Positions 7,286 to 13,366 of a stretch of DNA of 29,813 nucleotides are shown here, piece after piece. The notes beneath the pieces are model-generated. The model saw nothing but the letters and a program-made list of their open reading frames with translations, was not told the DNA's origin and made no database searches. The stretch lies in the IMG/VR virus record IMGVR_UViG_3300044701_002419, positions 1 to 29,813 of that record. One strand, 5' to 3'. The stretch comes from a virus. The position numbers were made by a program, and so were the translations under genes. Each line of letters starts with the position of its first letter. The first letter of the stretch is position 1.

Positions 7286-7771
7286 TTAGAGCAAATCAGC
7301 GGGTAGTTCCGTGCCTGCCTGCAGCACACCCGCCACCGCGCTGGCTTTCAGCGCCTGCACGTTCTTCACGGGGCGCTCCTCCTCAATCACCTTGACTTGC
7401 AGCGTCTGCTGCCCCTGATGCTCGACCGTCTGGCGCTCCCCGTAGTCTGCCGGAGCGCTCTTCGCCGCCGCCCACTTCAGCGTTTCGACCAGCAGTCGGT
7501 CGGCGGCGCTCGCCGCATTGGTCGTATTCCGCGCCACGAGCACCGCCTCCTCCGCAAACGCTGCGCCCAACAAGGGACGCATGCGCTGGTACCGGGTGTA
7601 CGCCGCCTCGTCCTCCCCGAGCCACTTGCGCACCGTACCGGGGCGGAGGCCGAGTTCCCGCGCTACGTCCGCGACGGTCTTCCCGTTGGCCATCCCGTCA
7701 AACACCGCCTCGAATACCGCGCTGCGCGGCATCTCCGTGTCCTGCTTTTTCTTGGCTGGCATGCTAGACAT
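7286..7771 (-). CDS. terS: Terminase small subunit
   Basis: DNA-recognition subunit of the packaging terminase. From ATG at 7771 (MSSMPAKKKQ) the 161-aa protein has a helix-turn-helix (residues about 31-52, KTVADVARELGLRPGTVRKW). It then shows the block typical of one small-terminase family: long helices AFAEEAVLVARNTTNAASAADRLLVETLKW, then APADYGERQTVEHQG and a beta-strand tail. An upstream extension of the frame to 8110 is rejected because it has the Arg/Pro/Ala composition of non-coding GC-rich DNA. A second ATG three codons later is also possible. A terminator follows; the large subunit is the next gene. Confidence 0.88.
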   Translation of the reverse strand: MSSMPAKKKQDTEMPRSAVFEAVFDGMANGKTVADVARELGLRPGTVRKWLGEDEAAYTRYQRMRPLLGAAFAEEAVLVARNTTNAASAADRLLVETLKWAAAKSAPADYGERQTVEHQGQQTLQVKVIEEERPVKNVQALKASAVAGVLQAGTELPADLL

Positions 7772-8188
7772 GCTACGCTTGACTTGTACCACTCGCAACT
7801 GGCCGTGACGGGGTGGTATATCCGCTGCGAGCGGCACGCGGGCGCATACCCCCCTCCCTCGCCGCGTCACGCGCCGTGCGCACGGTGCGCGTTCCATCCC
7901 CTCGCAGCTTGCCACCGCTGCGAGCTGCGAAAGCGCCGTAAGTCGCTGCGGCGTCGTGACTTGCGCCCTCGCAGCGTCGCAGGGCCGCTGCGCCGTATGA
8001 GACGCGCACGGGCGAGGGCCACGCGGCCCGAACCGCGCCACCACATCAACCGCCGCGCCCCCTCGCTTTCGTCGCACGTCGTCGCATGCTAAGTCGCTGA
8101 TATTCAACAACTTGCGCTGACGTTGTACATGTCAATGCATGCGTGTATCTTTCTGACGTGCCGCCACTTCGGCGTCACGTTCACCTAT
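7772..8188. promoter_or_regulatory. Divergent control region between terS and the plus-strand operon
   Basis: About 420 bp without a credible gene. It holds a perfect 12-bp palindrome CCGTGCGCACGG (7874-7885) and an 8-bp stem inverted repeat CTCGCAGC/GCTGCGAG with an 8-nt loop (7901-7924). Several more CTCGCAG or CTGCGAG words lie between 7815 and 7985. Promoters for the leftward terS and rightward accessory operons must lie here or nearby. Only one weak plus-strand candidate could be picked out (8123-8151). Confidence 0.5.
8123..8151 (+). promoter_or_regulatory. Weak candidate promoter of the plus-strand operon
   Basis: TTGTAC (8123-8128), a 17-bp spacer and TATCTT (8146-8151) match a sigma70-type promoter at 3/6 and 4/6 positions. 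The position, 64 nt before the first start codon, is sensible, but the match is weak. Confidence 0.3.
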
Positions 8189-8214
8189 TGCCCCACTGGG
8201 GCAGGAGAGTCAGC
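8189..8214 (+). promoter_or_regulatory. Hairpin-Shine-Dalgarno leader, copy 1
   Basis: TGCCCC-ACT-GGGGCA (8189-8203) forms a 6-bp stem with a 3-nt loop, and AGGAG (8203-8207) follows at once, 7 nt before ATG 8215. A near-identical element precedes the next gene at 8584-8601. The hairpin base touches the ribosome-binding site, so it could control translation. Confidence 0.6.
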
Positions 8215-8508
8215 ATGTCCAAGAGCACCAAGAGCACCAAGAGCAGCAAGCAGGGCGGCCGTGTCATCATCGAGATGTCGGAGCACCAGTGGGCGCAGAT
8301 GTGCGAAGCGCTCTGGCATGCGCGATGCTTGGCGCTCTACGCGGTCGAAGAGGGAATGGACGAGTCGGAGCGGTTCTATCCGAGCATGACGGCGAAGCGG
8401 CGCGTGAAGCATGCGTGGACCACCCTCAAGGCGGTCTACGCCGCAGAGAAGACCGCCGACACGTCCGCGCTCTGGAAGGGGTGCCGCAAGCGTCCCAGCC
8501 GCTCGTGA
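8215..8508 (+). CDS. Small hypothetical protein, 97 aa, first gene of the AAA+/VWA operon
   Basis: Unrecognised. The N-terminus is Ser/Thr/Lys-rich (MSKSTKSTKSSKQGGR), followed by a compact helical domain (EMSEHQWAQMCEALWHARCLALYAVEEGM) and a basic end (KGCRKRPSRS). ATG 8215 is chosen over the upstream frame start at 8143 because AGGAG sits 7 nt before it and because the next gene has the same leader and a similar opening. It precedes the MoxR-type ATPase by 102 nt. It may be a substrate or adaptor of that ATPase, by operon context only. Confidence 0.7.
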   Translation: MSKSTKSTKSSKQGGRVIIEMSEHQWAQMCEALWHARCLALYAVEEGMDESERFYPSMTAKRRVKHAWTTLKAVYAAEKTADTSALWKGCRKRPSRS

Positions 8509-8559
8509 AGCGCCCCGCAGTGTCTCGCAGTCTCGCAGTGCCAGCAGTACCCAACCCAC

Positions 8560-8610
8560 GGGGTCGCGATGCGACCCCACAACGCCCCACAGGGGCAGGA
8601 GAGTAGCACA
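8560..8610 (+). promoter_or_regulatory. Tandem hairpin leader of the AAA+ ATPase gene
   Basis: Two hairpins in series: GGGGTCGC-GAT-GCGACCCC (8560-8578, perfect 8-bp stem) and GCCCC-ACA-GGGGC (8584-8596). The second abuts AGGAG (8597-8601), which lies 9 nt before ATG 8611. No T-run follows the first stem, so it is not a standard terminator. It could be an RNA-processing, stabilising or translation-control element. Confidence 0.6.
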
Positions 8611-10140
8611 ATGTCCAGCACCAAGAGCAGCACCCCGTTCCGCGTCGGCCAGCGCATCCGGACCACCAGCAGCGCCCCGACGTTCGCAGTCACGCCGTGC
8701 GACGCGGACGGCACCCCGCAGGAGCACGAGGGAACGTCCAGCATCAAGGCGAACGGCTGCTACGCCGACGTGCTCGTCGCAGGAGGTAACACGGTCGACG
8801 TGATTCTGTACGTCCCCCGCGACGGGAAGCTGGAGCGGTTCCTCGCTCGGTACTGCGACCCCAAGCGCTTCGAGTCGGTGCGTGGGAAGCCGATGCTGCC
8901 GGGCATCGACGACCGACGCCGGGGCAGCAGCGAGGCGACGACGGCAGCCCCTCGCAGTGCGAAGACTGCAAGCGACCCCGATGTCGACGCGCTGCTGGGG
9001 TCGCTGCGCGACGCGCTGACGGCGAAGACGGGCGGCATCGACGAGGACGCCGTGCGGTCGCTCGTCGACGGCATGCTCGACCCGCTGCGCAACGGCATCA
9101 CCGACGCCGTCGAAGCCGCCGACGCCATCGACGAGCGGCTCTCGTCGCGATGCGACTCGCTGGGGTCGAATATCTCGGACTTGCGGGGACGGCTGGAGGC
9201 GGTGTCGCATGCCTTGCACACGGCGACCCCGGCAACCCGTGCGAGGGTGCGAGTCGCACTGGCCGCAGGAAGCGACCCGAACCCCATCGTCGAGGCACTG
9301 GGCAAGTTCTACACGCCGGGCGAAGAGGCCCCCGCGAACGTGCTGCTCTGCTCGCCGCCGTCGCTGGGCAAGTCGTACGGGGTGCGCACGTTCGCCGCAG
9401 CGTACGACGCCTATCTGGAGCACGGCTGTAGCGATGACATGGACGAAATCGCGACGCTGCTGGGCTCCCCGATGCCCGACGGGAAGGGCGGCTTTATCAC
9501 CGTCGACGGCGTCCTGACACAAGCCGTTCGCACGGCGTCGCAGGGGAAGAACGTGCTGCTGCTGCTCGACGAGGTGCTGCGACTGGCACCGCGAGCGCAG
9601 GAGTGGCTGCTCTCGTTCCTGACGGGCGTGAAGCGGCCCGACGGGACGCGCTGCTACCGACTGCGTACCCGGCGCGTCGACGCCGACGGGGCACTGGAAG
9701 TGCTGGAGTGCGACGCCGCTCGACTGCACCTCGTCGGCGCGACGAATCTCGGCATGTTGCAGCCCGTCGAGGCGTTCTGGTCACGCTGGGAAACGGTGCG
9801 GCTCGACTTCACTCCGGCTACGGTGCAAGCGGTCGCAGCGGCCATCCTCGCAGCGCACGGCATCCCCGACAGCGGCGACGTGCTGGCCAAGGCGTGGGCG
9901 CAGATTGTCACCGAGTCTCGCAGTGCCGTCGCAGAGGGGAAGCTGCGATTCCCGGTCGACATGCGCATGCTGGAGCGTGCCGCGCAGTTCGCAGAGACGC
10001 CGTCGGTCGCAGCCGTCGGGAAGTGGGCAGCCGACCGCCTCGCAGATAACACGGCGCACTGGAACGCTGACTTGGGCGACACCGACCCGCAGTCGGTCGC
10101 CGTGTGCGACGGCTGGACTTCGATGCTTCGCAGCCTCTGA
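8611..10140 (+). CDS. MoxR/CobS-type AAA+ ATPase
   Basis: A 509-aa ATPase. Residues 1-100 form a separate beta-rich N-terminal part, and about 122-215 are helical. The AAA+ core follows: a degenerate Walker A SPPSLGKS (248-255, first Gly replaced), Walker B LLLLDE (316-321), sensor-1 ATN (377-379) and a probable arginine finger in FWSRWETVRLDF (about 392). MoxR/CobS ATPases work with VWA-domain partners to remodel or load metal into target proteins; the next gene encodes such a partner. The ATG at 8611 is fixed by AGGAG 9 nt upstream and by similarity to the preceding gene's start; the 14-codon upstream extension lies in the hairpin leader. Its substrate in the phage is unknown. Confidence 0.85.
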   Translation: MSSTKSSTPFRVGQRIRTTSSAPTFAVTPCDADGTPQEHEGTSSIKANGCYADVLVAGGNTVDVILYVPRDGKLERFLARYCDPKRFESVRGKPMLPGIDDRRRGSSEATTAAPRSAKTASDPDVDALLGSLRDALTAKTGGIDEDAVRSLVDGMLDPLRNGITDAVEAADAIDERLSSRCDSLGSNISDLRGRLEAVSHALHTATPATRARVRVALAAGSDPNPIVEALGKFYTPGEEAPANVLLCSPPSLGKSYGVRTFAAAYDAYLEHGCSDDMDEIATLLGSPMPDGKGGFITVDGVLTQAVRTASQGKNVLLLLDEVLRLAPRAQEWLLSFLTGVKRPDGTRCYRLRTRRVDADGALEVLECDAARLHLVGATNLGMLQPVEAFWSRWETVRLDFTPATVQAVAAAILAAHGIPDSGDVLAKAWAQIVTESRSAVAEGKLRFPVDMRMLERAAQFAETPSVAAVGKWAADRLADNTAHWNADLGDTDPQSVAVCDGWTSMLRSL

Positions 10141-10175
10141 TTCTCACTCACTCACACCGACAGGAGCAACGCAAC

Positions 10176-11834
10176 ATGTCCACGAGCACGAGCACCACGA
10201 GCAGCACGAGCAGCACGGCACCACGAGCGAAGACGCCCGACTGGCGGACGGTATTCAACATGGCGCGGAAGCCGGGCGGCCAGCTGCTCGACTTGGCGAC
10301 ACGCACCGGGGAGCGGGTCAAGTTCCAGAACGTGCCGTGCGGTGGCACGGCGTCGTGGCGCTGGGATGCGACGAGCCGCAAGCGGGGACACAAGCCCGGC
10401 GAGCACGTCGTGAACCTCGACCCGATGTTCACACTGACTCTCGACCGGGTGCCGAAGCCGTCACGCAAGCGGCGGCTGGCGTACGGCACGGCGCTGCTGC
10501 GGCACGAGAAGTGGCACGGCCTCGTGACGGCGCGCGACCTCGACGAGTTGGCGAAGGAAGCCGACAAGCTGGGGGTGCCGTTCTCGCTGCTGAACCTCTG
10601 CGAAGACTTGCGAATCGAGCACAAGGCACGGGTCGCAGAGGGCGACTGCTTCATGTGGTGCGAGTACAATCTGCACCCGCTGCGCATCGCCTCGTCGCGC
10701 AGCGAGCCGCTCGCATGGCTGGCAGCGTATATCCGCGCCGAGTGCAGCACCCGCTCCGATGGCACCAGACTCATCGACGGGTACTGGAACGGCGAGCCCA
10801 TGACGGCGCGAGTGCGCAGCGGTGTCAGTGAGGCGAGCAAGCCGACCGAGGACGTGCTGCGCACGTTCGCGCAGGAGTTCGCCAACGCTGGCACGACGTG
10901 GGACGTGCTGCGACTGGCGAAGGATTGGATGGACACGTTCCCGACGGCGAAGCAGAATCCGCAGGACGTGCCCGGCATGCCGTCGCGGTACGGCGCAGGG
11001 TACACGCCCTCCAACAAGGGCACCGGGTCGACGGGGACGCCGATGGACTACGACGGCAAGCCGTTCGACACGGTCGACCCGTCGAAGCTGCCGCCCGTCG
11101 AGCAGCGACGGCTGGAGTTCTTCCTCGACCGCAGCCTCGACACGCTGCGACTGTCGGACGACGAGTTCGCACGTCGCGCCGGGCACAAGCTGCCGGACAT
11201 GTCGCAGAGTCGTGGCATCGCTCGACGGCTGGCGCAGATGCTCGGCAGCGTCGACTCGGCACGGGTGCGCACGGCGACCAGCGGCAGCCGGGTGCATGTG
11301 CGAGGCGTCATGACGGGCGACCCGTCCAGCTTCCGGCAAGCCGAGCAGCGCGGCGGCAAGCGGCGCGTGGTCGCCGTCTTCGACCAGTCGGGCAGCATGC
11401 AGGGTGACTGGCGGCGGCACGGCGCAGCGTTCGCAGCCGCGCTGCTGCTACTGCATCGGCAGGGGGTGCTCGACGTGCAGCTGATTCTCACGGGCGGTCG
11501 CAGCCACTGCGTGGTGCCGCCGACGCTGAACCCGTCGCTGCTGGGGCGGTTCCCGTGCCAGATGGGCTGCGAGTCGGTCGATGCGACGCTGGGCGCACAC
11601 AAGGCCGCGCTGCAAGCGGCTGACACGGTGCTCATCTACACCGACGGCAACCTCACCGACGGCGACGTGGATGCGGGGCGGTGGCGTTCGCTGGGCGTCG
11701 ACTTGGTCGGCTGCGCGGTCGGCAATCGGCACACGCACGACTCCCTCGTGCGGCACTTCTCGCGGGGCATCACGGCCGACACCGGGGCGCAGCTGGCCAC
11801 CCGCATCGTGCAGTACATCGCGACCCGCAAGTAA
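10176..11834 (+). CDS. CobT-like VWA protein with HExxH segment
   Basis: A 552-aa probable partner of the upstream AAA+ ATPase. The N-terminus is Ser/Thr-rich. Residues 110-114 are HEKWH, a zincin-type HExxH, followed about 30 residues on by NLCEDLRIEHK with Glu143 and Glu148 as possible third ligands. A linker region (about 255-310) precedes a C-terminal VWA domain with a metal-ion-dependent adhesion site, DQSGSM (403-408), and Asp490 in IYTDGNLTDG. The family is known for VWA/AAA+ pairs such as CobT/CobS; metallopeptidase activity is an inference from the motif. ATG 10176 has AGGAG 9 bases upstream; the longer frame from 10104 is rejected because it overlaps the ATPase gene. Confidence 0.85.
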   Translation: MSTSTSTTSSTSSTAPRAKTPDWRTVFNMARKPGGQLLDLATRTGERVKFQNVPCGGTASWRWDATSRKRGHKPGEHVVNLDPMFTLTLDRVPKPSRKRRLAYGTALLRHEKWHGLVTARDLDELAKEADKLGVPFSLLNLCEDLRIEHKARVAEGDCFMWCEYNLHPLRIASSRSEPLAWLAAYIRAECSTRSDGTRLIDGYWNGEPMTARVRSGVSEASKPTEDVLRTFAQEFANAGTTWDVLRLAKDWMDTFPTAKQNPQDVPGMPSRYGAGYTPSNKGTGSTGTPMDYDGKPFDTVDPSKLPPVEQRRLEFFLDRSLDTLRLSDDEFARRAGHKLPDMSQSRGIARRLAQMLGSVDSARVRTATSGSRVHVRGVMTGDPSSFRQAEQRGGKRRVVAVFDQSGSMQGDWRRHGAAFAAALLLLHRQGVLDVQLILTGGRSHCVVPPTLNPSLLGRFPCQMGCESVDATLGAHKAALQAADTVLIYTDGNLTDGDVDAGRWRSLGVDLVGCAVGNRHTHDSLVRHFSRGITADTGAQLATRIVQYIATRK

Positions 11835-11846
11835 CCCACTCACACA

Positions 11847-11864
11847 CAGGAGACTGCGAACATG
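11847..11864 (+). promoter_or_regulatory. Repeated translation start CAGGAGACTGCGAACATG, copy 1
   Basis: This 18-nt block including the start codon recurs exactly at 12058-12075 and is preceded in both cases by a CTCACAC stretch. It contains the AGGAG Shine-Dalgarno. Confidence 0.75.
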
Positions 11865-12041
11865 CAAGCCATGCCAGAACGCTGCGCCTACTGCGGCGCA
11901 CCCGCGACCACACTGCGCCGCGAACACTACGAGGCGCAGGGAGGTGGCATCGTGTGCGAAGCGAACGCCGTGTGCGAATCGTGCGCGGCAGCCGAGCGGG
12001 TGCGCGACGCGAAGCTGGAGTTGCTGGGACTGCTGAAGTAA
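11862..12041 (+). CDS. Cys-rich zinc-ribbon miniprotein, 59 aa
   Basis: A short gene identified by reading the DNA from ATG 11862, placed by a strong AGGAG. The product has a four-cysteine pattern for one zinc ion: CAYC near residue 8, then after about 30 residues C..C in VCESC, with extra Cys in IVCEANAV. A charged helix (AAAERVRDAKLELLGLLK) ends it. Such zinc ribbons often mediate protein or nucleic-acid contacts. It lies 27 nt after the VWA gene and is probably co-transcribed with it. Confidence 0.75.
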   Translation: MQAMPERCAYCGAPATTLRREHYEAQGGGIVCEANAVCESCAAAERVRDAKLELLGLLK

Positions 12042-12057
12042 CCCTCACACCTACAGA

Positions 12058-12075
12058 CAGGAGACTGCGAACATG
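12058..12075 (+). promoter_or_regulatory. Repeated translation start CAGGAGACTGCGAACATG, copy 2
   Basis: Exact second copy of the block at 11847-11864, here starting the 72-aa gene. Confidence 0.75.
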
Positions 12076-12291
12076 ACACCGAAGCACACCGCCGACCAGC
12101 TGCGTCGCAAGTACGGCGCAGCCCTCGCGAAGCAGAAAGCCGGGCACCGACTGCGACTGGCCGACGCCCGGCTCGACTTGGCTCGCATGCACCCGACGCG
12201 CCCCGTGTGGGAGGAGTTCGGCGCGTGGACCCGCATCGTGTACTGGCGCAGCGTGTACGCCGCGCTGCTGCGAGAGGAGGGCGTCGCATGA
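12073..12291 (+). CDS. Small basic helical protein, 72 aa
   Basis: Unrecognised. The sequence is basic and predicted helical throughout (TADQLRRKYGAALAKQKAGHRLRLADARLDLARM), with a Trp/Tyr-rich second half (WEEFGAWTRIVYWRSVYAALL). The start is fixed by the repeated leader AGGAGACTGCGAAC. Its stop overlaps the next start as ATGA, so the two are probably translationally coupled. Function unknown; it belongs to the AAA+/VWA operon. Confidence 0.7.
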   Translation: MTPKHTADQLRRKYGAALAKQKAGHRLRLADARLDLARMHPTRPVWEEFGAWTRIVYWRSVYAALLREEGVA

Positions 12292-12659
12292 AGAGTTACG
12301 ACGTGCATTTCAATGGACCCGGCGGCCGTCGCTGGGTGGCGTGTGTTCGTGCGAAGGGATGGCAGCAAGCCTATGCGTGGGCGGTCCAGTCGTGGCCACT
12401 CGCGCCCGTCGGGTCGCTGGAGGTGGGCGCAGCGACCCCGGCGCATGCACGACGGCGTCCGGGGTTCTCGCAGGAGGGCGTCGCACTGCGAGCCGCCATG
12501 CTGGCGCAGTCCCCGGAAGCACGGGCGAAGCGCGACGCGACACGCGCTGCGCATCGCGAAGCGGTCAGCCAGCGGACGCCGGGGCAGCAGAAGTGGTGGG
12601 ATAATAAGCGCCGACGTGAGCAGGGCGCAAAAGGCAACGGCCCTCAGGGCGAACCATGA
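12288..12659 (+). CDS. Small basic protein, 123 aa, last firm gene of the plus-strand operon
   Basis: The N-terminal half is compact (KSYDVHFNGPGGRRWVACVRAKGWQQAYAWAVQSWPLAP-like), and the C-terminal half is highly basic and Arg/Ala/Gln-rich (KRDATRAAHREAVSQRTPGQ, then WWDNKRRREQG), consistent with nucleic-acid binding. The start ATG 12288 overlaps the upstream TGA (ATGA), and GAGAGGAGG lies just before it. No family is recognised. It ends 60 nt before convergent minus-strand genes. Confidence 0.65.
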   Translation: MKSYDVHFNGPGGRRWVACVRAKGWQQAYAWAVQSWPLAPVGSLEVGAATPAHARRRPGFSQEGVALRAAMLAQSPEARAKRDATRAAHREAVSQRTPGQQKWWDNKRRREQGAKGNGPQGEP

Positions 12660-12692
12660 GAGCCGTGCCGTGGGACAGGAGGGTAGCGGGGC

Positions 12693-12842
12693 ATGTCCAG
12701 TGCCGACGCTCCCGGAAAGCTACTCGTCCGGGGGCGGCGTGTCAAGCCGGAAGCTACTCACTACCGGCTTCGCCGGGGGCTTCGGTCGGTGGACGAAGAG
12801 CGCCAGCCGGAGCCGCTTCGCTTGCCGGGCGGCGCGGGTTAG
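12693..12842 (+). CDS. Possible small plus-strand gene, 49 aa, antisense to the minus-strand operon end
   Basis: AGGAGG at 12677-12682 is followed by ATG 12693, whose opening ATGTCCAG matches the AAA+ ATPase gene start in this operon. The product (MSSADAPGKLLVRGRRVKPE...) is basic. It overlaps the minus-strand ORF 12720-13025 almost entirely, so one of the two may be spurious. Confidence 0.35.
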   Translation: MSSADAPGKLLVRGRRVKPEATHYRLRRGLRSVDEERQPEPLRLPGGAG

Positions 12843-13025
12843 CACGTTGCGAGCGAGGCGCGGCGAAAGCGCCCCGCTCTTGGCGTCGGCGGGTGGACTG
12901 CCCTGCACCTTCGCCAGCGGGTTCGACGGGGGCTGCGGCCCCTCCGCGAACACGCCCCGGACGTTGTAATCCGGTGGCAGGTGCGGGCCGAAGCTGTCCG
13001 GGTCGTCCCACTGCGGGCGTCGCAT
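12720..13025 (-). CDS. Hypothetical protein, 101 aa, overlapping the resolvase gene
   Basis: The frame reads like a protein (RRPQWDDPDSFGPHLPPDYN, then SPRLARNVLTRAARQAKRLRLALFVHRPKPP), whereas the resolvase frame over the same bases degenerates to Arg/Pro/Ala/Gly. ATG 13025 lies exactly where transcription from the promoter at 13033-13061 would begin, so it may be made from a leaderless mRNA. It could also be reached by a +1 shift from the resolvase. A TTG start at 13061 is another option. Function unknown. Confidence 0.5.
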   Translation of the reverse strand: MRRPQWDDPDSFGPHLPPDYNVRGVFAEGPQPPSNPLAKVQGSPPADAKSGALSPRLARNVLTRAARQAKRLRLALFVHRPKPPAKPVVSSFRLDTPPPDE

Positions 13026-13365
13026 GCCTCGCAGTATGCGACGGACTGCGAGGGCTGTCAACCTGCGACCATGCGACCAGCAGGGGAAGTGCGTCCGCGA
13101 AGCGCATCAGAACCAGCGCCTCGCCGTGGTCCTCCCGTGCTACGACCACCGGGATGTCGCCGTCTCGGTCGCAGGCAGCGGTCGCCTGCGCGAGCCACGC
13201 CTGCACTGTTCCCAGCCGCTTGCGTCGCTTGCACTCAATGCGCAAGCGACCCAGCGTGATGTCGTCGCCGCCGTCCCGTGCCTGCCCGATGTTGCGCTTC
13301 GCGCCCAGCTGCTGCGCGATGTCGCGCTCGAACGTCGCCCCCTTCACCCGCTGGCTGCGTCCCAT
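12754..13365 (-). CDS. Holliday-junction-resolvase-like PD-(D/E)XK nuclease
   Basis: The first about 100 residues match the archaeal-type/phage resolvase pattern: Glu13 in KGATFERDIAQQLG, Asp34/Asp35 in ARDGGDDITLG, then the catalytic IECK (Glu44, Lys46) and a helix ending LMRFADALPLLVAW. It would resolve branched DNA before packaging. ATG 13365 has GGAGG six bases upstream and follows the primase-helicase stop by one base. Normal family members end near residue 100-130. Here the frame stays open to 203 aa with a compositionally odd Arg/Pro/Ala tail, while a plausible protein occupies the +1 frame, so the true C-terminus is uncertain. Confidence 0.75.
   Translation of the reverse strand: MGRSQRVKGATFERDIAQQLGAKRNIGQARDGGDDITLGRLRIECKRRKRLGTVQAWLAQATAACDRDGDIPVVVAREDHGEALVLMRFADALPLLVAWSQVDSPRSPSHTARHATPAVGRPGQLRPAPATGLQRPGRVRGGAAAPVEPAGEGAGQSTRRRQERGAFAAPRSQRANPRRPASEAAPAGALRPPTEAPGEAGSE
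13033..13061 (-). promoter_or_regulatory. Sigma70-like promoter inside the resolvase gene
   Basis: On the minus strand TTGACA (13061-13056), a 17-bp spacer and CATACT (13038-13033) match the consensus at 6/6 and 4/6 positions. The predicted start site is at or within a base or two of ATG 13025. Confidence 0.55.
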
Positions 13366-13366
13366 A

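Noticed and set aside
7286-8110. Longer terS frame starting at 8110
   Set aside because: The added 113 residues are Arg/Ala/Pro-rich filler over palindromic non-coding DNA; the terminase family begins near MSSMPAKKK.
8123-8135. TTGACA on the minus strand (8135-8130) as a terS promoter
   Set aside because: No acceptable -10 hexamer lies 16-19 bp downstream.
8185-9729. Minus-strand ORF (514 codons) across the AAA+ ATPase gene
   Set aside because: The plus strand carries Walker A, Walker B and sensor motifs plus Shine-Dalgarno; the reverse frame has only Arg/Ala/Val/Gly-rich filler.
12721-12743. TTGACA-17-TAGCTT on the minus strand near 12740
   Set aside because: The -10 match is only 3/6 and no minus-strand gene lies downstream.
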